Assembly (NCBI GenBank): GCA_030613445.1
Contig: JAUWLY010000217.1
Span: forward strand, 1 to 5,328
Source: Candidatus Stahliibacteriota bacterium
GTDB lineage: Bacteria; Hydrothermota; Tepidihabitantia; SM23-42
DNA length: 5,328 nucleotides
Direction: 5' to 3'
Below are positions 1 through 5,328 of the stretch, piece by piece. Both the position numbers and the translations under genes were made by a program. Position 1 is the first letter of the stretch; each line of letters starts with the position of its first letter. The notes beneath the pieces were generated by a model. It was not told the DNA's origin and made no database searches. It worked only from the letters and a program-made list of their open reading frames with translations.

Positions 1-2
1 AT

Positions 3-1712
3 TACCAGGATTATACAGTGCAGCCGGGTATTAATTATTATTATTATGTGGTGGCGTATGATTCATCGATGAATATCGGTCTACCTTCAGATACTGTATG
101 TGGTAAGGCAAATCCTTTACTTGCTCAGGGCTGGCCGCAAACCGTATATGGAGCAAGTTATTCATCACCGAATTTTGGCGACCTCGATCCTTCTTATCCT
201 GGATTGGAAATAGTTGTTGGTTCTCTGGACGGCTGGATATACGCTTGGCATTATGATGGTTCCCCAGTAAGTGGCTCTGATGGTCGGTTGTTTTGTGCGG
301 GTTCGGAGTATATCTGGTCTTCACCGGCGATTGGTGACGTTGACGGTGATGGTTATTATGAAATTGTCTTCGGTGTTATGAGAAATAGTGATAATCTATA
401 TATTATCAGGTACAATTACGGTAATGACCAGGCTATTGTACTCCCAGGGTGGCCTAAATCCATAGGTGGTGGTGGTTTGGTTTCTTCGCCCGTGCTTGCA
501 GATATAGATGAAGACGGTGACATGGAAGTATTTGCAGTAACTTTTTCACCGGCTAATATCTATGCATTTCACCATAATGGTGATCCAGTGTATGAAGACA
601 CTAGTGGCTTGCTAGATTCGTTGAGCGGTATTCTACGAGGCACTCCAGCAATAGGCGATTTGAATTGTGATGGTGATCTCGAAATCGTTTGTTGCGGGGG
701 TAGTGAATCAACGCGGCTATACGTGTGGGATCGATACGGCGATTACCTACCGCCATTTCCAGTTCAGGTTGAACCTGATCAGGAATATTCCGTGGTGCTC
801 GGCGATATTATCGGGGACGAGAATCTTGAAATATGTTTTTACACGGGTAACCCTTCTAATAAGCTAAACCTCGTTGACCACAACGGAAACATTCTTTGGC
901 AGAAGTCACTATTAGCTGGTTATATTGAGCTCTGTCCAGCATTTGGAGATATGAATAATGATGGAGCGATCGAGGTTGTTCTTGGCTACAATGATGGACT
1001 CGATTTCGGTCTCGCTGTTTTTGACTCTATCGGTAACAATTTGCCGGGCTTTTCTACACGGGGGCACGATGCTTACCCGCCAATAATCGTTGATGTAGAT
1101 GGTGATGATGTTTTTGATGTATTGTGCGGTAGCACTGAGTGGCAAGTACACGCATATGATGGGACAGGTCATTGGATTCCCGGATTTCCTGTTAAGCTAG
1201 GTAACCGGATAAATTCGTCACCAGCTGCATATGATATAGATGCAGATGGCAAATTAGAACTTATGGTCAGTTGCTATGATTTTAAGTTCCACGTATTTGA
1301 CCTTGATGGCAGTCTATTTGATTGGCCTCGGTTCCATTATGACCCGCATAATTCAGGCTGGTACAAGTCTGGGTATTACACAGCTATACACGAAAATATG
1401 AGTATGGACAACATTAACATCACTTATTTTGGTTTAGAAGTTTATCCGAATCCATTCAAAAAAAGATTAGATATTGGATGGACGATAGAAAATGGGGGAT
1501 GCAAGGCACAAAACCTGTCCCTAAAAATCTACGATGTAACTGGTCGTTTAGTAAGAGATTTTGATCTATTATCTAATATCACCTATCTAACATCTCCAAT
1601 CATCTGGTCGGGCACGGACAGTCAGGGTCGTTACGTACCGAGCGGTGTGTATTTCGTGAAATTTGAGCACAATCAGCAAAGCCGGATTGAGAAAATAGTA
1701 AAGATCCAATAG
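3..1712 (+). CDS. Secreted FG-GAP/VCBS-like beta-propeller protein with FN3 tail and C-terminal sorting-type domain (5' partial)
   Basis: The frame is open from the first complete codon at position 3, so the start lies upstream; the GTG at 18 is internal. 569 residues are visible. The first ~35 (YQDYTVQPG, then YYYYVVAYDSS and LPSDTV) match the last strands of a fibronectin type III domain. About eight FG-GAP/VCBS-like repeats follow, with cores such as SSPAIGDVDGDGYYEIVFG and SSPAAYDIDADGKLELMVS, ending in a WPRFHYDPHNSGWY segment. The last ~94 residues hold LEVYPNPF, LKIYDVTGRLVR and SGVYFVKF, typical of the FlgD-Ig-like or Por-secretion (type A) C-terminal domain. Such proteins are usually exported and surface-bound or released; the ligand cannot be told from sequence. 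The gene ends 15 bases before the -35 box of the next promoter, so it is probably a separate unit. The architecture is confident; the role is unknown. Confidence 0.9.
   Translation, partial: YQDYTVQPGINYYYYVVAYDSSMNIGLPSDTVCGKANPLLAQGWPQTVYGASYSSPNFGDLDPSYPGLEIVVGSLDGWIYAWHYDGSPVSGSDGRLFCAGSEYIWSSPAIGDVDGDGYYEIVFGVMRNSDNLYIIRYNYGNDQAIVLPGWPKSIGGGGLVSSPVLADIDEDGDMEVFAVTFSPANIYAFHHNGDPVYEDTSGLLDSLSGILRGTPAIGDLNCDGDLEIVCCGGSESTRLYVWDRYGDYLPPFPVQVEPDQEYSVVLGDIIGDENLEICFYTGNPSNKLNLVDHNGNILWQKSLLAGYIELCPAFGDMNNDGAIEVVLGYNDGLDFGLAVFDSIGNNLPGFSTRGHDAYPPIIVDVDGDDVFDVLCGSTEWQVHAYDGTGHWIPGFPVKLGNRINSSPAAYDIDADGKLELMVSCYDFKFHVFDLDGSLFDWPRFHYDPHNSGWYKSGYYTAIHENMSMDNINITYFGLEVYPNPFKKRLDIGWTIENGGCKAQNLSLKIYDVTGRLVRDFDLLSNITYLTSPIIWSGTDSQGRYVPSGVYFVKFEHNQQSRIEKIVKIQ
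162..1364 (+). repeat. Eight-fold FG-GAP/VCBS-like protein repeat (beta-propeller blades)
   Basis: Protein-level repeats spaced roughly 45-55 residues apart share the pattern [S/G]-[S/T]-P-x-[I/L/F]-G-D-[hydrophobic]-(D/N)-x-D-G-x-x-E-[I/V]-V, followed by a hydrophobic strand and a Y/F-x-(H/D)-x-x-G turn. Calcium-type DxDxDG loops are intact in blades 2 (DVDGDG), 3 (DIDEDG), 7 (DVDGDD) and 8 (DIDADG). They are partial in 4 (DLNCDG) and 6 (DMNNDG), and degenerate in 1 (DLDPSY) and 5 (DIIGDE). No long repeat is visible at DNA level, so the copies are old and diverged. That the repeats form one propeller is inferred from the family. Confidence 0.8.
1428..1709 (+). other. C-terminal FlgD-Ig-like / type A sorting-type domain
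   Basis: This is the region encoding the last ~94 residues of the first gene. It begins with FGLEVYPNPFKKRLDI, followed by LSLKIYDVTGRLVR, an IIWSGTDSQGRYVPSG turn and a final YFVKFEHN...RIEKIVKIQ strand. This order matches domains that serve in Bacteroidetes-type lineages as a secretion and anchoring signal, and that other bacteria carry as a FlgD-like Ig fold. Nothing in the window shows which secretion route is used. Confidence 0.75.
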
Positions 1713-1726
1713 ACATGATATAGCAG

Positions 1727-1754
1727 TTGACTTTTCCATAAAAAAATGTACAAT
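1727..1754 (+). promoter_or_regulatory. Sigma70-type promoter for the ino1-tmk-protease operon
   Basis: TTGACT (1727-1732, five of six consensus -35 bases) and TACAAT (1749-1754, five of six consensus -10 bases) are separated by a 16-base AT-rich spacer containing an A-run. It sits in the only noncoding gap before ino1. The expected transcription start, about 7 bases after the -10 box, falls near 1761, at the edge of the Shine-Dalgarno, giving a leader of about a dozen bases. No operator-like inverted repeat is evident. Confidence 0.75.
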
Positions 1755-1761
1755 AGGATAT

Positions 1762-1768
1762 AAGGAGG
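1762..1768 (+). promoter_or_regulatory. Ribosome binding site of ino1 (AAGGAGG)
   Basis: A full-strength AAGGAGG lies 4 bases before the ATG at 1773. It decides the start: an in-frame TTG at 1770 would leave only one base of spacing, and the ATG gives the usual MAKIRVAIIG N-terminus of the family. Confidence 0.8.
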
Positions 1769-1772
1769 TTTG

Positions 1773-2870
1773 ATGGCTAAGATAAGAGTTGCTATTATTG
1801 GTGTAGGTAACTGTTCATCCAGTTTAGTCCAAGGTGTCTACTATTACAGAAAAGCAAAAGAAAATATGATCGTACCGGGTATTATGCATGCACGACTTGG
1901 TGGCTATCATATCAGTGATATTGAGTTTAGCTTTGGTGTAGATATTGATAGAAACAAGGTGGGCAAGGATTTAGCTGAAGCCATCTATAGTAAACCCAAC
2001 AACACATATAAGTTCTGTAGTGTTCCGAAACTCAATGTTCCGGTTGTCCGCGGCATGACGCACGACGGTTTGGGATATTATTTGTCCCAGATCATAAAGA
2101 AGGCGCCGGGTCCAACCGCAGATATTATCGGTCTTTTAAAACGGACAAAAACAGATGTTGTCATAAGTTTTTTACCGGTTGGCAGTGAAGAGGCTACGAA
2201 ATGGTATGTTGAACAGATTTTGACTGCGGGTTGTGCTTTTGTCAACTGTATACCGGTTTTTATAGCGAGCGAAAAGTACTGGCAGAAACGATTTGTTGAG
2301 AAGGGTTTACCAGTTCTAGGTGATGATATTAAATCTCAGGTTGGGGCGACCATCCTTCACCGTGTTCTTGTCAATCTTTTCAATGATCGCGGTGTCAAAA
2401 TGGAAAGAACATCACAGTTGAATGTTGGTGGGAATACTGATTTCTTGAATATGTTAGAGCGGTCGCGGTTAATTTCCAAAAAGATCTCTAAAACCCAGGC
2501 AGTAACCTCTTTATTGAAGTATAATATTGGTGCCGACAACATACATATTGGTCCATCAGACTATGTCGCCTGGCTAAAAGACAGAAAATGGGCATATCTG
2601 CGATTAGAAGGTAGAACTTTTGGTGATGTGCCGCTCAATATCGAATTGAAGCTGGAGGTTTGGGATTCACCTAATTCTGCAGGCGTTGTAATTGATGGAA
2701 TAAGATGCGCGAAATTAGCCCTCGATAAAAAATTAAGCGGCGCGATAATCGAACCTTCCAGCTATTTCTTCAAGTCGCCACCGGTTCAGTATCCCGACTA
2801 TATTTGCCGTGAGAAAACTGAGAATTTCATAAAAAAGTATGGGATGAAGACAAAGCGAAGACACAACTAG
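1773..2870 (+). CDS. ino1: Inositol-3-phosphate synthase (myo-inositol-1-phosphate synthase)
   Basis: This enzyme converts D-glucose 6-phosphate to 1D-myo-inositol 3-phosphate using tightly bound NAD in the cytoplasm, the committed step to inositol lipids and solutes. The 365 residues match the compact actinobacterial/archaeal-type synthase (about 360-390). Visible motifs in order: NAD-binding GVGNCSSSLVQG (10-21), VDIDR (56-60), VVISFLPVGSEEA (129-141), GDDIKSQVGATILHR (183-197), LNVGGNTDF (216-224), the lysine-rich SKKISKT (235-241), IGPSDYVAWLKDRKWA (259-274) and KLEVWDSPNSAGVVIDGIRCAKLA (293-316). The SKKISKT and KDRK lysines correspond by motif to active-site lysines of the family. It is the first gene of the operon, with its own promoter, and tmk follows after 5 bases. 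No inositol monophosphatase or phosphatidylinositol synthase gene is in the window, so the end product is unknown. Family assignment is very secure. Confidence 0.95.
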   Translation: MAKIRVAIIGVGNCSSSLVQGVYYYRKAKENMIVPGIMHARLGGYHISDIEFSFGVDIDRNKVGKDLAEAIYSKPNNTYKFCSVPKLNVPVVRGMTHDGLGYYLSQIIKKAPGPTADIIGLLKRTKTDVVISFLPVGSEEATKWYVEQILTAGCAFVNCIPVFIASEKYWQKRFVEKGLPVLGDDIKSQVGATILHRVLVNLFNDRGVKMERTSQLNVGGNTDFLNMLERSRLISKKISKTQAVTSLLKYNIGADNIHIGPSDYVAWLKDRKWAYLRLEGRTFGDVPLNIELKLEVWDSPNSAGVVIDGIRCAKLALDKKLSGAIIEPSSYFFKSPPVQYPDYICREKTENFIKKYGMKTKRRHN

Positions 2871-2875
2871 TTTCC

Positions 2876-3517
2876 ATGCACGGCGTTCGGCGCGGGGTTT
2901 TAATAACCTTCGAAGGAGTCGAAGGTTCTGGTAAGACAACGCAGGCAAAATTTTTGGTCGATTGGCTCATCGCAAGGAATATACCACATATCTTTATCCA
3001 CGAACCTGGTAGTACAAAGGTTGGCGAAGCAATCAGAAGTATTCTTTTGAATGCAGAAAATAAAGAAATGCACCAAAAATGTGAGGTGTTGTTGTTCCTC
3101 GCAGCGCGCAGCCAACTTACTTACGAGAAGATTATTCCGGCGCTCCAGCAAAAAAAGGTCGTTGTAGCCGACCGATTTAGTGATTCAACCTATGCATATC
3201 AGGTGTATGGACGTGATCTGCCACCGCGATTGATCTCTGTTTTCAATCGTTTTGCGACCGCCGGTATTAAGCCAGATTTGACATTTCTTTTTGATCTTGA
3301 TATATCGAAAGGTCGTGCACGGGGTGTCTTTGATGATCGTATGGAAACAGCAGGTAAAACATATCATCAAAAAGTGCGTGGAGGATATTTAAAGCTCGCA
3401 CACCGGGCCAAGAAAAGAATTAAGATTCTCAATGGTGAGAAACCTTTAGATGATTTGAAATGTGAGATAGTTGATAATACAAAGGCTTTCTTGATTGGAA
3501 AGGGGTACAAATTATGA
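2876..3517 (+). CDS. tmk: Thymidylate kinase (dTMP kinase)
   Basis: This cytoplasmic enzyme phosphorylates dTMP to dTDP with ATP, an essential step of dTTP synthesis. The 213 residues are the normal length. The P-loop is GVEGSGKT (14-21); EPGST (43-47) stands for the usual EPGGT; AARSQ (76-80) and the VVVADRFSDST block with DR at 99-100 follow; YAYQVYGRDL (106-114) is the dTMP-site helix; GRARGVFDDRMET (136-148) is the LID, with arginines in the LID and none in the P-loop, as in E. coli-type enzymes. The ATG at 2876 is the only usable start before the P-loop. No Shine-Dalgarno precedes it; with the ino1 stop 5 bases upstream, translation probably depends on coupling. Oddities: Gly to Ser in EPGGT, Gly to Val in the YQG motif, and a hairpin over codons 10-17. 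The stop overlaps the protease start. Confidence 0.94.
   Translation: MHGVRRGVLITFEGVEGSGKTTQAKFLVDWLIARNIPHIFIHEPGSTKVGEAIRSILLNAENKEMHQKCEVLLFLAARSQLTYEKIIPALQQKKVVVADRFSDSTYAYQVYGRDLPPRLISVFNRFATAGIKPDLTFLFDLDISKGRARGVFDDRMETAGKTYHQKVRGGYLKLAHRAKKRIKILNGEKPLDDLKCEIVDNTKAFLIGKGYKL
2905..2927 (+). other. Perfect 9-bp inverted repeat with AGGAG loop inside tmk
   Basis: Arms AACCTTCGA (2905-2913) and TCGAAGGTT (2919-2927) are exact reverse complements around a 5-base AGGAG loop. It covers codons 10-17 of tmk, about 29 bases past the start codon. There is no following U-run, so it is not an intrinsic terminator. The Glu-Gly-Val-Glu-Gly sequence of the P-loop makes similar bases likely, so chance is a real possibility. 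The sequence is certain; any function is inferred. Confidence 0.5.
3499..3505 (+). promoter_or_regulatory. Ribosome binding site of the S41 protease (AAAGGGG)
   Basis: AAAGGGG lies inside the last codons of tmk, 8 bases before the ATG at 3514. That ATG forms an ATGA overlap with the tmk TGA. Good spacing plus stop/start overlap supports both this start and translational coupling. Confidence 0.65.
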
Positions 3518-5070
3518 AGAAACTATTGATTTTGTTAATTGGTTTATCCTTGATTTGCGGTGTATTCATCGGTAATAGTCTGTGGGCAAAGGCCGATACT
3601 TATACACAACTGCGTATCTTCAACAAGATCCTCAAGGAGATTGAGAATAACTACGTTGACAAAATCCCTACAGATAGTTTGATCAAAGGCGCTATCGATG
3701 GGATGATTGCGGTGCTCGAGGATCCGCATACTGATTTCTTATCAAAACAAGAGTACGAAGCTTTAATGATTTCGACAAAAGGCGAATTTGGCGGTATCGG
3801 TGCTACTATTGGTAAACGTCATGATAAGATCACTGTTATTTCTCCGCTTGGAGGTACACCCGCCTACCGTGCTGGGTTGTTACCAGGTGATGCGATTGTT
3901 GCGGTTAATGGTGTATCTACTGAAGGAAAAGGCGTTGACGTTGTCGTCCGGGAGATTAGAGGGAAGCCTGGTTCAGTGGTTGTTTTGACGATTGAACGAA
4001 CGATGATCGAAGACCCGTTTGATGTTGAAATCACAAGGGCGATAATAACACTGGATGCAGTTCCTTACTTCGGGATGTTAGATCACGCTATTGGTTATGT
4101 ACAACTCGCTAGTTTTTCCCGCTCTGCTGATATTGAGCTAAAACTGGCACTGGATTCGCTCTTTTCAGCTGGAGCTGAGAGGATCATCTTCGACCTCAGA
4201 TTTAATTCAGGTGGACTTCTAAATGAGGGGATTGCGATCAGCGAGCTATTTCTTTCCAAAGACAAGGATATCGTGACGACCAAAGGGAGATTTGAAGGTG
4301 CGCGTGTTCTACGTTCCAGGAAATCCTATTCATATGGTGATTTTCCGGTAATAACCCTGGTTGATGGTGGTTCAGCTTCAGCCTCAGAGATTGTTGCCGG
4401 TGCTTTGCAGGATTGGGAGAGAAGTCTGATTATCGGAACGATGACGTTTGGTAAGGGGTCAGTTCAGCATATTGTTGGACCTTTTGAAGATAGTACAGCG
4501 TTGCGCGTAACAACAGCTCGTTGGTACACCCCGTCAGGTCGTAGTATTGATAAGCCGGCAAGCGAGCAAGGTTATAATAATGATGAGTCAGCAGATCCCG
4601 AAGTGCAGGATTCATCAGAAGTCGAAAAGAAGGCATTTACAACACTAGGTCCGTTAAAACGGGTAGTCTATGGCGGCGGTGGTATAACACCTGATCTTAT
4701 TATCAAACCTCCCAAAATGACTAAGTTAGAAACCGAAATATATACAAAAGGACTAAATTTCGATTTCGTAGTTCAATATACGGCGCGACACAAAGATATA
4801 GCCAGAGATTTCGAGATCACCGACGATGTACTGGAAGACTTTGCAGATTATTTATTAGATAATGATTTGGAGTTTAGTATGGAAGCATATGATTCTGTGC
4901 AAACTCAGATAAGAAAAAGATTGAAACAGGACATAACCACTAACCTCTGGGGTTTGAAAGAGGGTTATCGTGTGAGAGTCTTAACAGATATTCTGGTTGC
5001 TGAGGCAGTTGACCTGCTAAAGGAGGTGAGCGTTCAGCAAGACCTTTTTCGTTTCGCTAAGGAGCGATGA
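3514..5070 (+). CDS. Exported S41 family carboxyl-terminal processing protease (CtpA/Prc type)
   Basis: This is a serine protease that cleaves near the C-termini of envelope proteins. A Sec signal peptide (KK, then LLILLIGLSLICGVFIG; likely cut after AKA at ~27) sends it across the membrane. Residues 30-85 form the helical N-terminal region (NNYVD, LEDPHTDFL). A PDZ domain spans ~88-165 (GEFGGIGATI, AYRAGLLPGDAIVAVNG). The peptidase core has DLRFNSGGLL (227-236, usually DLRNNPGGLL), GGSASASEIVAGAL and TFGKGSVQ. By motif spacing the catalytic residues are Ser289, Lys314 and Gln318; the Ser-Lys distance of 25 is the family norm. After YTPSGRSI a ~40-residue polar insert leads to VVYGGGGITPD. 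Residues ~401-518 are a mainly helical, charged C-terminal extension, absent from minimal CtpA but found in FCB-type members. At 518 residues it is larger than typical CtpA. Its substrate is unknown. It ends in an ATGA overlap with the next small ORF. Confidence 0.93.
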   Translation: MKKLLILLIGLSLICGVFIGNSLWAKADTYTQLRIFNKILKEIENNYVDKIPTDSLIKGAIDGMIAVLEDPHTDFLSKQEYEALMISTKGEFGGIGATIGKRHDKITVISPLGGTPAYRAGLLPGDAIVAVNGVSTEGKGVDVVVREIRGKPGSVVVLTIERTMIEDPFDVEITRAIITLDAVPYFGMLDHAIGYVQLASFSRSADIELKLALDSLFSAGAERIIFDLRFNSGGLLNEGIAISELFLSKDKDIVTTKGRFEGARVLRSRKSYSYGDFPVITLVDGGSASASEIVAGALQDWERSLIIGTMTFGKGSVQHIVGPFEDSTALRVTTARWYTPSGRSIDKPASEQGYNNDESADPEVQDSSEVEKKAFTTLGPLKRVVYGGGGITPDLIIKPPKMTKLETEIYTKGLNFDFVVQYTARHKDIARDFEITDDVLEDFADYLLDNDLEFSMEAYDSVQTQIRKRLKQDITTNLWGLKEGYRVRVLTDILVAEAVDLLKEVSVQQDLFRFAKER

Positions 5071-5200
5071 ACTTCCTCAGGAGAATCAAGAAAATCCAAT
5101 ACTTGTTTTGATCAGCCTCGCGTTTTTATTGATTGGGATTCTTCTTCTGAAAATAATCAGCATCATTAGAACTAGAAGAATTGAACGCCGGCCGAGATAA
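5067..5200 (+). pseudogene. Probable small single-pass membrane protein gene split by an apparent frameshift
   Basis: The ATG at 5067 overlaps the protease stop as ATGA, with AAGGAG (5059-5064) only 2 bases ahead. It encodes MNFLRRIKKIQYLF, then TGA at 5109-5111. The frame one base back continues from TTG 5108 with LISLAFLLIGILLLKIISII, then RTRRIERRPR and TAA at 5198-5200. One extra T in the T4 run at 5106-5109 would join the halves into a 44-residue protein: basic N-terminus, one transmembrane helix, strongly basic C-terminus. Alternatively, the second frame, open from 5030, reads SDELPQENQENP before the hydrophobic run and could be a membrane-anchoring tail of the protease reached by a +1 shift near 5065; it has no ATG, GTG or earlier TTG start. 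I recognise no family. A base-call error, a real broken gene, frameshifting or chance are all possible. Confidence 0.4.
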
Positions 5201-5235
5201 CGCGGGACACTAATTTTGATTTACATGAATATAAA

Positions 5236-5240
5236 AGGGG
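5236..5240 (+). promoter_or_regulatory. Ribosome binding site of the 3' partial PurS-like gene
   Basis: AGGGG, within an AAAAGGGG run, lies 3 bases before ATG 5244 and 9 bases before the in-frame TTG at 5250. Spacing fits the TTG somewhat better, codon preference the ATG. Confidence 0.45.
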
Positions 5241-5243
5241 TTA

Positions 5244-5328
5244 ATGAACTTGGCTATATTTCGTATTGAAATAACAAGAAAGAATGATCCGCGCGGTAAG
5301 TTGATAAAAAACGATTTCGCGTCTTTCG
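5244..5328 (+). CDS. PurS-like N-terminus of phosphoribosylformylglycinamidine (FGAM) synthase (3' partial)
   Basis: Only 28 codons are present before the window ends. The product starts MNLAIFRIEITRKNDPRGK and continues LIKNDFASF. A short beta strand (FRIEIT), then DPRGK and a helix start, matches the opening of PurS (strand, then DPxGxAV), the small FGAM synthase subunit, or the PurS-like domain at the front of some fused PurL proteins. That enzyme makes FGAM from FGAR, glutamine and ATP in purine synthesis. The start may be ATG 5244 or TTG 5250; the latter gives MAIFRIEI, the usual family opening. The frame is closed by TAA at 5232-5234, so the gene cannot start further upstream. There is no clear promoter in the 43 bases before it, so read-through from the ino1 operon is likely. 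The short length limits certainty. Confidence 0.6.
   Translation, partial: MNLAIFRIEITRKNDPRGKLIKNDFASF

Noticed and set aside
31..324. Antisense open frames across the window, such as this one and those at 912-1172, 2733-2948 and 2900-3151
   Set aside because: They lie opposite strongly supported genes, show no recognisable domains, and have composition expected of antisense shadows.
1713..1726. Terminator between the propeller gene and ino1
   Set aside because: Only 14 bases separate the stop from the -35 box, and there is no stem plus U-run. Read-through or termination elsewhere cannot be told.
1770..1772. In-frame TTG as an ino1 start
   Set aside because: It would sit one base after the AAGGAGG motif; the next codon, ATG 1773, has better spacing and gives the family N-terminus.
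3379..3406. GTGCG...CGCAC inverted repeat in tmk
   Set aside because: Five base pairs around an 18-base loop within codons of a conserved helix is expected by chance.
3544..3558. Possible lipobox (LSLIC) in the protease signal peptide
   Set aside because: The residue before Cys is Ile, not Gly/Ala/Ser. A normal signal peptidase I site after AKA fits better.
5019..5028. Strong Shine-Dalgarno-like AAAGGAGGTG near the protease 3' end
   Set aside because: It encodes Lys-Glu-Val in the protease frame. No start codon lies at usable spacing except the in-frame GTG, which would give only a short fragment of the same protein; ATG 5067 is too far.
5201..5243. Promoter for the PurS-like gene (TTGATT 5216-5221, TATAAA 5230-5235)
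   Set aside because: The two hexamers are only 8 bases apart, and no other pair with 15-19 base spacing was found.
5225..5269. Mini-ORF beginning ATGAATATAAAAGG before the PurS-like gene
   Set aside because: It has only 14 codons, no ribosome binding site and overlaps the PurS-like start in another frame; nothing supports translation.

Overview
All genes in this 5.3 kb window lie on the + strand. It looks like a moderately AT-rich bacterial chromosome segment. The first gene encodes a secreted protein with a fibronectin-III tail, FG-GAP-like repeats and a 'YPNPF' C-terminal domain. Such proteins are common in uncultured FCB-type and WOR-3-like lineages. The protease's long insert and C-terminal extension fit that neighbourhood. 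This assignment is inference from protein architecture; no rRNA or other firm phylogenetic marker is present.

Layout: (1) positions 3-1712, the 3' part of a large secreted beta-propeller-type protein whose start is off the window; (2) a 60-base gap with a clear sigma70-type promoter (TTGACT, 16-base spacer, TACAAT) and a strong Shine-Dalgarno; (3) 1773-2870, inositol-3-phosphate synthase (Ino1/MIPS); (4) 2876-3517, thymidylate kinase (Tmk), starting 5 bases after the ino1 stop; (5) 3514-5070, an exported S41 carboxyl-terminal processing protease, overlapping tmk by ATGA; (6) 5067-5200, a probable small membrane-protein gene, again overlapping by ATGA, with its two halves in different frames; (7) from 5244 to the window end, the first 28 codons of a protein resembling PurS or the PurS-like N-terminus of an FGAM synthase.

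Genes 3 to 6 are packed as one operon driven by the promoter at 1727-1754, and gene 7 may be read through from it. No intrinsic terminator was seen between any genes. The cargo is mixed: inositol lipid precursor synthesis, dTTP synthesis, envelope proteolysis and probably purine synthesis. It reads as a housekeeping operon, not a specialised system. I see no mobile element, CRISPR array, RNA gene or phage signal. The points most worth a second look are the split membrane ORF after the protease, the hairpin enclosing an AGGAG loop just inside tmk, and the very short leader implied by the ino1 promoter.
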